NCBI RefSeq assembly: GCF_030272615.1
Contig: NC_081412.1
Span: 342,607,870 to 342,671,869 of the forward strand
Source: Cryptomeria japonica
Taxonomy: Eukaryota > Streptophyta > Pinopsida > Cupressales > Cupressaceae
DNA: 64,000 nt
Reading direction: 5' to 3'
Positions 1-11,802 of the stretch are shown one piece after another; within the stretch, counting starts at the first letter, position 1; the number at the start of each line of letters is the position of its first letter. The notes under the pieces were generated by a model. It ran no database searches. It saw nothing but the letters and a program-made list of their open reading frames with translations, and was not told the origin of the DNA. Position numbers and translations under genes: made by a program.

Positions 1-900
1 CGGTTAACCATATACTGGTGATTGTTGAACAGTTTACTGATTGCCGGTGAATGTTGCTGGATCTCCAAAGTAGGTGTATTTAGCAGGTGTTGACATCAAT
101 GACAAAACCATACCAAAATACCAATAGTATCCAGCTGAGCTGAGGTGGGAAAGATGTGGGTCACCTTGTAACATCAGCATCGTAGAGCTTCAGATTTAAG
201 GCCATCATGCATCTTTGGCTAATCACGCAGTTGCATGCTCATCTCCACCATTAATTCAGATAAAAGTGCTCAGAGGTTCAAGCCTATTGACAAGTTGACC
301 ACAAAGTTGCAAAGATGGACCAAGTGTGCAAGTTTGTCTAATTGTGCAACAACACGATGATCTGAGCTATAGATGAGAACAAATAAGCAAGGTTGACAAA
401 ATCACTTTGACTCTTTGACTGCACCCTTGTAGGGATAGGCTAGTGCACAAGTTCAAGATATCTATGCAATAGTGCAAGAATATGAATCGTCAATACTACA
501 AGATCTGGATAGAAAATATGTTAGTCTTAAAACATGAAAAAATGGGCACAAGCTCGGGTAAACCAGAAAAGCTAACATGTGTGGTCATTCAACATGATGA
601 CATTAATAGACTTAGTTGGCAACTTAAATGACTGACAACTTGTTGCAGGAGGTAAACTAAAAATTATATTAAAAAAGTGACCATTCGTAGGGTTTAGGGT
701 TTAAGGTTTAAGAACTTCAAGAGATAATAAAACCCTAGAAGACCTCATGATAGTAAATAGTGGGAGGAAAAAATAAAAAGTCTCAACAATAGCTCTAGTT
801 GGGGACATTTAATTGAAATAGTTGACATTAGAATCTAGACCTCTGGGATAGTAGACCAGGAAGGACAAAACCAAACAAAACAAGAAAAGACTATGTGCAT
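1..900. other. No gene recognised; AT-rich repeat-like DNA
   Basis: No reading frame with recognisable motifs was found on either strand. The sequence is AT-rich, without a terminal repeat or RNA gene that I can support. It may be part of the decayed gypsy remnant that starts just to the right, for example its 3' LTR on the minus strand, but no LTR boundary could be fixed. Confidence 0.5.
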
Positions 901-929
901 ACTACACAAAAAATGCACATTAGGGAATC

Positions 930-2705
930 AACTAAAAAACCTCTTCAAGAATTGCCCATGCATTGGCAACTCCAAAACCTCACCATGAACATCTTGCAAG
1001 AAATATGAATATTGGCCATGCTTGTCTATAATGACATATGACCCAAGCCATAAGGACTCAAACTTATTATTCTTCCCCATTTATTGACCTGTAGCATTCC
1101 ACACCAGGACATTGTCATTGATCTGAAACTCTCTCTATGTGGCCCTCTTTTCAAATACATATTTGGCCTATTGTTGCATTTTTTAGCTCTTCCTTTGGGC
1201 ATTTCTCCTACTCTCATCAAACTCTATTAGTTGCATGATCATATCTTGCATTGGATCAAAGATATCATCATCATATTCTTGAACAAATTTGTATACTGGT
1301 AACAAATTGTTCATAGGTAGTCTTGCATCTGCACCATATACTATCTCAAAAGGTGACTTTCTAGTTGCCTTCTTTATTATCACTCTATCAACCCAAAGAG
1401 AAACTTTAGGCTTGGAATCTTAAGCTCTCTTATTTTTATCTAACACCCTTTTGATAACCTTTTATTAAGCTCTTGTTGTTTGATTTGGCATGTTGATTTC
1501 CTTAAGGGTGATAAGGTGTAGAATATGATACTTGAATACCATATAAATCACAAAAGTCATGGAACTCATCAAACCTAAAACACATGACATTGTCCATGAA
1601 TAACCTAGTAGGGACACCTAATCTAATGATAATGTTTTTGAGTATGAAATTCATGACAAGTTTACTAGTGGGCCTCCTAGTAGGGATTTCTTAAATCCAC
1701 TTAGTAAAGTAGTCAGTGGCAACAAATATCCATTTATTCTCTTCGCTAGATGGTTGGTTAATTTATCCTATAAAATAAATATCCCATTGATGAAAAGGGG
1801 TGTTAGATGGGACTATCTTGAGAGGAAATGCTCCTAAGAATTTCAGTTTTCCAAAAAAAATTGACAAGCTTTACACTTTTGAACTATTTTATGTTTGTCT
1901 ACAAAAAGAGTAAGCCATTGTCAGCTATCTATTATAGACGATGTAAGAAGAATGAAGCAAAGTGATTGAGATTAACCCCCTAGGGACCTTCGTAGATAGG
2001 GTGGGGGGAACCTACTGTTCTATGGTAGTATGACTATAGATTGGGTTGGGTGGGCCTTACTATCTGTCAGGGACCTACCCCTACCCATACCCCTACTATT
2101 ATAAGGGTAAGGGTAAGGAGCGCTAATCATCTGAAAAAGAGATGAGATAATCACCCAGGCTAGAGGAAACCAACTAGTTGGACCTAGATAATTAGATCTT
2201 TAAATCCGCTGCTTACAAAGGAAGCCCATACTTTGCATCCCCACCGCCAAGATAGTACTATATTCACATCCACCCACCCACCAACTAGAATTGGGTGGGA
2301 GTTCCATAGTATAGTTCTCACCAGTGGATCCCTACAATTCTATGGGGTTCTAAAAATGGTATATAGTAGGGTTGGTGATACCGGAAGCATGGTTGGTTGG
2401 TATGGTAGGATGTAACCAATCTTGAAAGACCAAGATTTAGGGTAAGGAGGATCCCAATGCGTCACAGGTATATCTTGGGTTGTGGTTGGGTATACCTAAA
2501 CTAGCTATGATTACCGCTCGCCAATCACTACAATGGTTGGAAATGAGAGAGCAGACATCACATTGACTTAGGGAGGCACCCCTATCCCACCCTTAAGCTT
2601 TTGTGGGTAGTTTTTTTTATATAGTATCCACCACAGACACCCTCATGAATTTGTATGAGGACTTGTTGTGCCTGGTATTCATCCAAACAAAACAACAAAA
2701 CAACA
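930..2705 (-). pseudogene. Ty3/gypsy integrase, interrupted and degenerate
   Basis: Integrase inserts the cDNA into the genome. On the minus strand the HHCC zinc-finger half reads LIQIHEGVCGGYYIKKTTHK at about 2705-2586. It resumes at about 1920 with LFVDKHKIVQKCKACQFF, so the zinc finger is split by an insertion. The core follows with FVATDYF-like sequence near 1710, FMDNVMCF at about 1610 (second catalytic Asp) and STPYHP at about 1520. The end of the core reads KATRKSPFEIVYGADARLP. The C-terminal module at 1170-930 (NDNVLVWNATGQ, FESLWLGSYVI, LPMHGQFLKRFF) resembles the GPY/F region. There are many stops and at least three frame changes. Confidence 0.8.
1921..2585. mobile_element. Unclassified 0.67-kb insertion in integrase zinc finger
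   Basis: Gypsy integrase sequence stops at about 2585 and resumes at about 1920 on the minus strand, so this block is an insertion. It holds G/T-rich and C-rich patches around GGGTGGG motifs. It has no coding motif that I recognise. I could not find convincing terminal inverted repeats, LTRs or a target duplication. It may be a non-autonomous DNA element or a truncated fragment. Confidence 0.5.
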
Positions 2706-2749
2706 TAGCTATCTTTCAAATACAGATCACCTTGAATAAAAACATATTT

Positions 2750-3340
2750 CTATGATTGTAACTTCAAAGTTCTTTTTTGATTATCAGAGAGAGAATTAGG
2801 ATACTTCAAAATCTTGAGATAATAGATAATATCAACATACCAAGGAAATGTTTCCAAAATGCATACCTTTCCATTTTGAGTTTCAAGAACATTAGCTTGG
2901 GCAACCTCTAAGTTAGTCTTTGATATCAACTTAGCTAAACCTTGGCCCCTCACAAGCTTGGTGATCTGGATATCAATATTGAACTCTTGGATTTTATTTA
3001 TCCACTTGTAACTTCTACCTGTCACCTCATATTGAATAAAGATGTCCTTTACTGCAACATTGGGGACATAAGTAGTTATCTAGGCACCTAATAAATAAGG
3101 CCTAAAGGTTTTGACAACTTTAACTAGGGCATATGCATGCTTCTATGCTAAATCATACTTCAGTTTAGCTGCTTGTAAGGATTTATTGAAGAATGCAATG
3201 GGTTTCTCATGTCCTTGAGGATTTTTTTAGAGTAGTACTGCTGCAATGATGTGATAAGAAGCAAAAGAAAAAAACTGGAAAGGTTTAATAAAATTAGGTA
3301 ATATCAAGACAAGGGCTTCCTTGATTGCTCTTTGCACTTG
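2750..3340 (-). pseudogene. Ty3/gypsy RT tail and RNase H, degenerate
   Basis: The minus strand reads through the end of the RT connection (AIKEALVLILPNF, then FSFASYHIIAAVLL), then RNase H (GHEKPIAFFNKSLQAAKLKY, AYALVKVVKTFRPYLLGA) and its end (WINKIQEFNIDIQITKLVRG). These are conserved stretches of plant gypsy polyproteins, in which RNase H removes the RNA strand of the hybrid during cDNA synthesis. Single stops lie inside the domain, for example one between YDLA and KHAYAL. The N-terminal RT including the catalytic YxDD motif is absent, cut at about 3345. It cannot encode an active enzyme. Confidence 0.8.
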
Positions 3341-3345
3341 AGAAG

Positions 3346-6300
3346 TGTGGAGACAAGAAAGACCTTTATGAAAAAGATCTCTTTGATCTGCCACTTGTCC
3401 TATCCCATCCACCTCATCTTCCTTCAATCTTAGACCTCCATCTCCTTTCAATCTTGACCATCCATTCTGGGCCCCTCAAACCTATATATTGGAGTCTCCT
3501 CCCTTCACAATATAATCCATCTTATGCACATTGTTATGCTATCAAGTTGAACTAAAAATTCCTCCATCACAACCATATTATTCCAAAATTTAGCCACACT
3601 TAGTCCATTACTCATCACTAATCTTATTGTGTATCTTGGAGAGCAATCCACATATAATCAATATCAAGGAGAAAATCAAATGGAGACAAGGGTGCAATTC
3701 CACTTCAAGCTCAATTTGAGGAAGGTAGAAAGAAGGTATAAAATTTATTTTCTTTTTGAATGCTTTTGTTGTGTTTCATGTTTTAATATATACAATTAAC
3801 CTTTCACAAATTTTCTCTCTTCATTTTGGCAATGCCTGGTGGGACCCCAAGTCCATGAATTTAACAAATAACTTTTGAGTTTTTTTGTGAAGAGTTTGCA
3901 TAGGCAGTGTATCGACATCTACGCCCCGAATCATCGTTTGAGCCTACAAAATACCATCTCCGAATTTGAAACAACGTCTTTGGATTTTGACTTTTTGCTA
4001 ATCACCTTGTTTTGCAAGTACAATAGATCAGTGCATGCATCTACAGAATGACATCTCCACCTTGGAAATGACATCCCCATAGCGACGAATCATCATCTCC
4101 GCACTAACCAATTTTCTCTGCAACTTTATATTAGAAGTTTTTTTTTCATTTAATTAAAAAGAAAAAAAAATATTCAGTTTTTTTATAGTTTCTATTTTTT
4201 TGGTTTATTTGTAGATTTTTTGTTTATTTAATTTTTGATAAATATCATTTTATTTTGATTTTGTGAGTTAACTTTTTTTCATAGTAGCCTGAAACAACGT
4301 CTGTGCTGGGGTCTCTGTTTCGGCGCTTGCACAGATGGAGCACTATCTCTACCTACCCTTCGATATCTCTACTCAAAATAACATATTTTTAGTTTTTTGT
4401 CTAAGCATTTTGTGTTTGCAGCCTAATTCAATTGTCCAAGACCTACTATTTGCAAACTACTAACTAATTTCTTGCAGGTTTGCTTGTCCAAGACAATTTT
4501 CTCACTAAGTGCTTGGATTGGATTTTTATTTTTGGACTAGTAACTATTTAATATCTTGTTTGTCATGCTTGTATGGGGTAGAGTAGGTATATGCTCTCCC
4601 CTTGCAAAAGCTTGGGTGACCAAATATCTAGACCTACCCTCATCTTGTCATATATTAGAACCCAAAACACTTTGTTGTATTCTTCCCTCTTCAGTGGGTG
4701 AGAATAAAACTTAGTGTTTCTTTAGAGGGCCTACCTCCCAAAGCATTTGTGCAAGTGAGATGAAATGAACCAAGAGGTACTCTTTTAGTCTTCTATATAA
4801 ATAATCATGGAGGTGACAAAATTCACAACCACTTGGTGTTTTTGTTCTATACTTATGAAAGTCTCCCTTAGTATCCTTGTGATGCATTAAAACCCTTGTT
4901 CTAAGGTCTGGGAGGCTTCTTCATTAATCAAACCACCACATGTATGGACACTAGTATTACCCCAATAGATGATTATACACCTTTGTTGTAGTGGCCAAAA
5001 TCCTTATACTTGCTAATTCTTGGGATGTGGATCTTACCCCGAAGTTAACCTTTTTTGTACCCTTCATCAAGTGAGACACAAAATTCCTTAGTCAATAGGA
5101 TCTCTTGACACTCGAGGAAAGAGATTTGGTGTGCTCATGCCATGGTGGGGGAGCCTGTGTCACCATATCTCTATGTGTTTGCTTCGTCTAAGGTATTACT
5201 ATTTATACTAAAGGACTCTAGCAGGTGGTATCGTCTTTCCAGCCTAGGTAATGCTTTCTTAAGAGTGTCTTCAATTGTGTATACTCGTAATGTCCAAATC
5301 AAGCTAATCTAGGCCCTATGTTATCTTACGCTTATCTCAAGCATTCCCTTGGCCAATGTGTTTTATTGTTTAACATCTCTTGTCAAGAAGACAATTCAAA
5401 ATTTTTAAAATTTGACCAATTTTTTTTTGCTAAATCTTTGTCAAAATTGTCCATTGCCATCTGCATATCTTAATCACCATATTTGCTTAAAACATTGTCT
5501 TCACTTCATTGCAAAACCCTATCCATGCCTGTAAATTGGTGTCTTCACCTTAGTTTCAACATCTCCACATGAGTTAATTTTCCAATAAGAACCTGTTCAA
5601 ATGTTAATGCACCATACCCAAAAGACACTTAAGCATCCCAAGAAGTCAATTTACCACCAAGTCAAGAAAAACAATCCGAGTCTCAAGAAAATCCTAAAAA
5701 GAAGAAGCTTCTTGTATAATAACCACAAACTCTTATTGAAACACCGAGTCTTCTTTCATGTTTCCATGACTACCTTCATGATTTTAACAACCAATTTTAC
5801 CAAGCACCCTTGAGAACTCAAGCTTTTGAGCAAAGGTCAGCCTTTTCCCAACAAACCAATAGGAGTGGTTGCATCTCATTTTCTCTCCTTCCCCAGCCAA
5901 AGATACTATATTAGGTTTCTTTCTCGTTGTGGGTAACCTCCGTCTGTTCCTTTTCTTTCATCACCAATTTATTCTTCTATAGTCACATTCTTCCCATCCT
6001 TGAGGAATAGTGCACTAATCCAAATCAATCCTTGATCCAAATTTCATCTATCAATGATCAATCATAAACCAAGGTCAACACTTTACAAAGTCTAATCTAG
6101 ATCTTTATCTTTCATTGATCCTGAATTGGTGTGGTTCTTGAGAAACTATCTATCTCAAGTACCTCACTCAATTAATCCTAATCATTTGTATTGATCTAAA
6201 CCCTCATCCTTGTCTAATCTTGCTTAGGAATTATCCTATGTTGAGTAGGAGAAGATTTATTCTTAATCAAATCCTAATCCAAAGATCTAGATTTATCCTA

Positions 6301-6530
6301 TCTTGGTTGTTACCTTTCTCTTGGACCACATCATTAATCCCTACACCTCGCCTAATCCTAATCAAAGGACTAATGTGTCATCTAAATCCAAGTAAATACT
6401 GTCCTAATCCAAGGACAAGACTTTCATCCAAGCAATTCCAATCATATTGAATCATTCCTAAATCCTTCATTTTTCAAATCCAAGGTTACTAAGTCCTAGT
6501 CCTCATTTTAATATTACATCCCCTCATTGT
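3346..6530 (+). other. GYP-2 presumed 5' LTR and leader, no gene
   Basis: This stretch precedes the gypsy gag and contains no gene that I recognise. It starts at about 3346 (TGTGGAGACAAG), where minus-strand RT sequence stops. A possible LTR end and primer-binding region lies at about 3826-3850 (TGGCAATGCCTGGTGGGAC), weakly like tRNA-type sites, but this is not secure. From 3900 to 4360 there are repeated short phrases around ATCTCC and GACATCT. 5000-6500 is C/T-rich leader. Short open frames here look like chance. Confidence 0.45.
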
Positions 6531-6533
6531 TTC

Positions 6534-8700
6534 TTGACCAATTTCATCTATCCATATCAACTCATTTTCCATCCTTGTAACTTGAGCATTCTCTATTCTT
6601 TTGAACGTTTGTGGATGACCCATACAATTATGAAATGGTTTTGCCAACCTATCAAAATGGATTCTAGCAAATTCCTAACCAAGATTATTAAACAAGGGGA
6701 TCAAATAACTCTAGATTTTGATTGGTCCATCCTTGACACACCCAGGAAAGGAAATTTCGCTCATCGGCCTCTCCTCAACCTCATTCTCAATCCACAACCT
6801 ACCACTTTTTCACTCGCTAGCACCTCTAATCCTACTTCCTAACCACCCAGAACATCTACACTCATTCATAATTTTTCTAACTATATCAATACCAACTTAC
6901 CACCTATTAGTGCAGTTTATGCCTCACGTCCCTCGATCACCTCCCAAGTTTGCATTTCCTCAGATCAATATATTAGTGGTGGTATTCCGATTGTGTTTGC
7001 CTACATCCCAACATCTAGCTCAGGTCACTAGATCCCTAATATTCAAAATCAACTACTTGACCTTATAAGAGAAATCCAAGACATGAAGGGCCTAATTAAG
7101 AACTTAAAGGAAGGGACCCGTAAGAAATTTTATACCTTTGAGGAAATATGTCCCTATCCTTATGATCCCTCAATCTCAGTGGCTCCATATCTTCCTGGTA
7201 TAGAGATACCAAAATTTGATGAGTACAAAGGAAAAGGTGACCCTGGGGAACATGTGAGGGAGTTTTACATTGCTTGTCAAGAGGTTTCCTTCAATGATGT
7301 CTACTTGAAAAGGATTTTCCCAAAGAGTTTAAGTGGGAGGACTCTCACTTGGTTCTCGACCTTACCTCATGGTCCTATTAAGTCATTCCTTGACCTTGTC
7401 AAAAAGTTTGTTTCTCATTATGATCACAACATTGAGAATGACACATCCATGATAGACCTATACAATATTAAACAAGGACTAGAAATACCTTCACCAAATT
7501 CTTACAAAGGTGGTGACATCTTATTAGAAAATTCCCTTGGTACATACTTGAGTCTTACCAAGTAGACTTGTTTCAACACAACCTTGTCCCTAAAATGTCT
7601 CATCCTTGGGGTTGTCAATGTATTGAAACCTTTAAGGAAGTCACCAAGAAATGTCTAGCCTTAGAGTGAGTTCTCCTAGAGAAAGGTGTACTCAGACCTT
7701 ACCGGAAAGACTCCTAGGGGTCTTCATCCAATGACATGTCTAGGTATTGGTGCAAGAACAATTTTTTTGAAAATGATGGAGTCACTGATGCCAAGCGTGT
7801 CCAAACTATGACCATCCCAAACAGACCTACCACCACCATTAACTAATCTAACAACCAATCTGATTCACAAAATCAATCTAAACCCCACAACAACATCTTT
7901 ATTCCTTGTCAATCATCTCGTCCCAACAATTAACCTCACCACGAATAGACTCCTCTCACTGAACCCATTGAGGTTGTCTTTCAGAAGCTTTTCAAGGATA
8001 GTGTCATGGTATTCCCCATATCTCATCCATATGAAAGAAACCAACGTAAACCTTGATGGTATAGTGAAATTGAATACTGTGACTATCTTCTCATCCAAGG
8101 TCATGATACAAGAAAATGCATGAAACTGAAGAACTATATTCAGGACCTTATTGACAAGGGTGACATGGAAGTTATGGTTTCAAAGCCCATTAATTCAAAT
8201 AATAAGCTCAATATATATCAAGACCCCTTCCCTAAGCATAGCAACGACAAAGGCTCATCATCTCATTCAGTCCCCTATTACTATACCAATAATATCAGTA
8301 GCTTTGACTCCCTGGTAGGATGCATTGAACTTGTAAAAAAGTATGTCAATACCATCACCATCCAAGGATCTATCCCTACATCAACACCCCATAGACCAAG
8401 GGTAACCATCCAGGGAGCCCCTCCTCCTCAGGTATCCAACATACCACCTCAAGCCAAGATAGTCATCCAAGGTGTTTCATACTCCAATCCATCTCCTCCA
8501 AATGGTTGCAATGCCACCACTCATGGAGGGAGAGGAACTATTCAGGGAGATCCTCCTCCTCCACCTTCCACTTCCATGTCATCCGCTACAACATCCTTGA
8601 TCACCTAGGGAAGATGCTTATATAGATATCCATCCTTGAGCTTCTCAAGACCTCGCCTACCCATAAAGAGATACTTGAAAATACTCTACTAGAATCTTGT
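6534..8700 (+). pseudogene. Ty3/gypsy gag polyprotein, degenerate
   Basis: Gag forms the retrotransposon particle. The capsid-like part at about 7050-7560 reads IPKFDEYKGKGDPGEHVREF, YLKRIFPKSLSGRTLTWFS and FVSHYDHNIENDTSMIDLYN, a clear plant gypsy gag signature. A frameshift lies near 7490, after which the frame reads FTKFLQRW and FPWYILESYQVDLFQHNLVP. A nucleocapsid-like CCHC remnant CDYLLIQGHDTRKC is at about 8078-8120, followed by MKLKNYIQDLIDKGDMEV. The last 500 bases are proline- and serine-rich linker. The start is not fixed; the upstream frame is broken. Confidence 0.75.
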
Positions 8701-8724
8701 GTTCCTAACAACATTAATAATACT

Positions 8725-9330
8725 CAATTTTAGGCCTTGATAGGTAATCTTGCTGCACAATGTCACCTAGTTTTTACCTCCAAAGATGCTCCATCTACCA
8801 ACCCTTCACACACTAAACCCCTCCATATTGAGGTCATTATATATAAACATAAAATAAAGCAAGTCCTTGTAGATGATGGATTGAATTTGAACCTATGTAA
8901 ATGTAATATAATCAACCAATTGGGATTCTCTAAATATTTGGCTGATCCTTCTAGTAAAATCATAATAAAAGCATATAATGATGCAAAATGAGTCTCAAAA
9001 GGCACCATAACACTTCCTCTTCAGGTGGTCCCTACAACAGTTGAGACCACATGTCAGGTCCTGGATCTTGATCTCCCCTACAATATTCTCCTTGACCATG
9101 CATGGATCCATTCCATCCACCTACCATCAATGCCTGAAATTCCCATACAATGGTAGAGAAATCACTATCCCAACTAATCCACAACCTTTTCAATATTACA
9201 AATTACTGGAAGGCAAACATCTCCATCATTTCCCACTTAATATACCCACTTCACTATCAACACCCGACACCTCCAATGTTGCTTCCACCTCCACTCAACC
9301 TAAGATCAAGGTCAAGATCACCGATAATAA
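8725..9330 (+). pseudogene. Ty3/gypsy aspartic protease, degenerate
   Basis: This retropepsin-like protease would cleave the polyprotein. It reads HTKPLHIEVIIYKHKIKQVL followed by the active-site-like motif VDDGLNLNLC, with Asp-Asp-Gly where the family has Asp-[ST/N]-Gly. It continues KGTITLPLQVVPTTVETTCQ and VLDLDLPYNILLDHAWIHSI, the conserved second half. An in-frame TGA follows NDAK near 8989. The altered active-site residue and the breaks indicate an inactive remnant. The linker to RT (9420-9960) is low in motifs and seems internally shortened. Confidence 0.7.
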
Positions 9331-9959
9331 TTGTGGAAAATATACTCTTCAAAATATATTTTATGTGGGACATCTCCCTCCCTTTCCTAAGTCATATGGT
9401 AGGCCCAAAAAAATTTAGATTCAGAAGAAACCTACCATACAATATGAGAAAACCACATTCCAGTAATGGGGCCCACTCGATGAGGAAAATATTGAAACAT
9501 ATGTCACCTCTTGGCTATACAAAGAAGTGAATGAAGCACCTAAAAACATTTCCAAAGAAATGTATCTTGAGGCATCAGCTATAGTAGAAAGATGGGCTAT
9601 AAAGGACATGGTCTAGGATCTAAGGAACAAGGAAGAAAAACACCCATCTCACTAGCTTCATACAAACACAACAAAGGCGTGGGTTACTCCCTAGTACCCA
9701 AGGTTACCATCGTTGGTACTCCAAAAACCCTCCTTCTGACCTTGATGACTTGGATGAGGAGGAATTCAATGAAGTTCCTTTTGAATACGTTGATGATATA
9801 TTACTGACCCCTACATAAACACTATCACTCCCTCTATTCCATCAGACCTACCCCTTGTATACCCTAAACTCATTGACTAGGACCAACAAGGGCCACCTAC
9901 TTTATAAATTTGTGCCAATGATAATTTCCCTCTTTGCACTCAACATGCATACTTTCAAC

Positions 9960-10128
9960 TTAATGGAGAAGCATAATTTGGTAGTCAAGTCCCAAGGATG
10001 ATTTCCCCTTGCTGAATATTGACATCGTCGTAGATATGACTGCTAGACATAAATTGCTTTCCCTAATGGATGACTTATCAGGTTGTAACCAAATCAAGAT
10101 TGCTACTGAAGATCAGCACAAGGCAACC
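9960..10128 (+). pseudogene. Ty3/gypsy reverse transcriptase N-terminal fragment
   Basis: The plus strand reads PKDDFPLLNIDIVVDMTA, HKLLSLMDDLSGCNQIKIAT and EDQHKAT. These correspond to the conserved start of gypsy RT including the first catalytic Asp (the MDD segment; family form FMDGYAGYNQI). The fingers region before PKDDFPL is missing, so a deletion lies upstream. At 10129 the frame ends at the first base of a copia LTR. This marks an insertion into RT and gives the order of events. Confidence 0.8.
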
Positions 10129-10762
10129 TGTTAGTGTAGGTTTTTTATTTTCCTTATGTTAGGGAGTATTTATTTTTCCTACACATATTATTTAAGCTTG
10201 CTTAGGTTATTAGGAGTGGTTAATATAAGGACACGTGGTGAAGTACTTTAGCTACATGTGTAACTCTCCACCTCACATGGGTATTTGAGTTACACACCCT
10301 CTTTTGGCTTGTTGTGTTGCCTCTGATAACCACTATTTTTTCATTTCCTAAGTGGGTTATGGGGTAGTTGGGTTTCTCACCCTCTTTTGGTCTTATGTGC
10401 CAACTTTCTCAACTCCTTTCTTGTCTTCATGTAAGGAGGTTATGCCACATGTTTTGTCATTTACCAAGAAGGTAAAACCTCCCACTTTTTATGGGGAATA
10501 AGAGTTAATGCACCCCTTGGATGTATATGCTATTATTTTTCTATATAATAAGCATTATACTCTCACCTTCACTAGTTCAGTGATAGCTTGGTGAGAGTCT
10601 TCTCAAAATTCTCTTCTTTGTCTCTATTTTTTTTTCTCTCATATCAAAATTATCTTCATTTAGCTATTTTGATCTTCGATCATCCATTTTTTGGGGAGTT
10701 GCATGTGATCTATGACCGACATTAGATCATGGCTCGGTTCTCTCTTCTTGCAGAATCTAACA
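10129..10762 (+). repeat. 5' LTR of copia element A
   Basis: This 634-bp LTR starts TGTTAG and ends CTAACA, which are perfect 6-bp inverted ends. It lies directly between broken gypsy RT and a primer-binding site. No second copy was found in the window. The sequence contains a TATA-like stretch (TATATAATAAGC near 10541) that could be the U3 promoter. No exact target duplication can be scored because the right end is lost. Confidence 0.85.
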
Positions 10763-10778
10763 TGGTATTAGAGCCATG
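10763..10778 (+). promoter_or_regulatory. Primer-binding site of copia A (initiator tRNA-Met type)
   Basis: TGGTATTAGAGCCATG follows the LTR immediately. It matches the usual copia site TGGTATCAGAGC complementary to initiator tRNA-Met, with one C-to-T change. First-strand cDNA synthesis would start here. Confidence 0.85.
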
Positions 10779-11802
10779 TGGTCTGGTATAGCTCATTATT
10801 TTTCTGATTTATTTGAGAGATTTAAGACTATTAGATAGCTAATATTTTCCTTAAAAACCAAGTATTCTCTTCTCCTGCATTCTCGTGTGACCTAGAGAAT
10901 CAGAACAATTTAAAGAAAAATAGCTTCTAGATTAATTTGGTTTATTATATATATGTCTTCCTTGAGATTTGGGTGAATACAACATTTTTGGTAATATTGG
11001 AGGCTTATTTAGCATTTATAGAGTGTTTAGAAGGCTTGAGAAAGTCAAAAGTGACTTTTATTTCACCAAAATTAGAGTTTGGAGGACACAGTAAAAAAAT
11101 CAGAGTCAAATATTTTTATTGGAGCTGTTTTCATTTCGGCTTTAGTGTTCCAACTTCTGTTCATTTTCAGGAAAAATAATTTATGGGTTTTCTTTCTAGC
11201 ATCAAAATATTTTTAGTTTTCTGATGGTGTTCCCATAAAATGAATATTTTTTTGTAGAAATAGAGTTTGAACAGGGCCTAAGCCATTTTTTTAGTAGGAA
11301 AATTCAACAACCTTTCTTAAAAGTTGCATAACGTTCACCTCGGGTGTCAGATTTTTGCAAACGAATACTTGATGGAAAGATGGATATGAGAAATTTCCAT
11401 TATTGTAGGTCTCATTGAAAAATTCTGCCTTTTTCCATTAGATATTGCAGGTTGTATCGACTACTTTTTTTCCCTTGAACAAGTCATATCTTTCACCTCA
11501 CAACTCTGTTTTTCAAAAACTAATAATTGTTGGAAAGGTATTGAGATGAATTGAGAAGATAATTTTTTTAGATGTTGTATCAAAATTATTTGTATTGAAA
11601 ATTTCTATTTTTGGCTATTGGAGCCTTAAAAACATTGCAATATGATAAAAGGCCTTGTAAATGCACTAATTATAAAGTGCCAACGTTGTAACATTTTTGG
11701 GGGGGGGGGGGTGATTTTTGAGACTAGTGGAAAGGGGGGGTGTCTCTTGTGTTTTACTTCTTGCACTTTTCTTGATTCTTTGCAATCTTCTTTTCTGCTA
11801 TC
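10779..11802 (+). other. Copia A leader, no gene
   Basis: This is the untranslated leader between primer site and gag. It includes a G homopolymer of 13 at 11699-11711. The phrase around 11040-11090 (gaaagtcaaaag, then ttggaggacac) resembles the leader of element B at 15710-15775 (gaaagtcagttttgcc, then ttcagaggcc). That suggests B shares packaging or leader sequence with A. Confidence 0.6.

Larger units (their letters stand above)
901..3345 (-). mobile_element. Decayed Ty3/gypsy retrotransposon remnant (GYP-1)
   Basis: Read on the minus strand, the segment gives in order the end of reverse transcriptase, RNase H, integrase zinc finger, integrase core and the C-terminal integrase module. This is the gypsy gene order. 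Stops and frameshifts occur throughout. The upstream RT, protease and gag are missing because the element ends at about 3345, where the next gypsy element begins. A 0.67-kb insertion splits the integrase zinc finger. The match to plant gypsy polyproteins is by motif reading; clade assignment is not secure. Confidence 0.8.
3346..10128 (+). mobile_element. Tat/Athila-like Ty3/gypsy retrotransposon, 5' part (GYP-2)
   Basis: The order is a presumed 5' LTR, a long non-coding leader, gag, aspartic protease and the first part of RT, all on the plus strand. A gag with a KFDEYKGKGDPGEHVREF motif and a long leader are typical of the Tat/Athila side of gypsy. The element is cut at 10129 inside RT by the LTR of copia element A. 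The remainder of pol was not found right of the copia element, so it is lost or outside the window. Frames carry many stops. Confidence 0.75.

Noticed and set aside
1183-1383. A short standalone gene at the left end
   Set aside because: It is the end of a gypsy integrase core (KSPFEIVYGADARLP) within a larger remnant.
9041-9530. Two overlapping open frames of about 125 codons
   Set aside because: They are frames within the broken gypsy protease and linker region. Only the protease frame carries family motifs.
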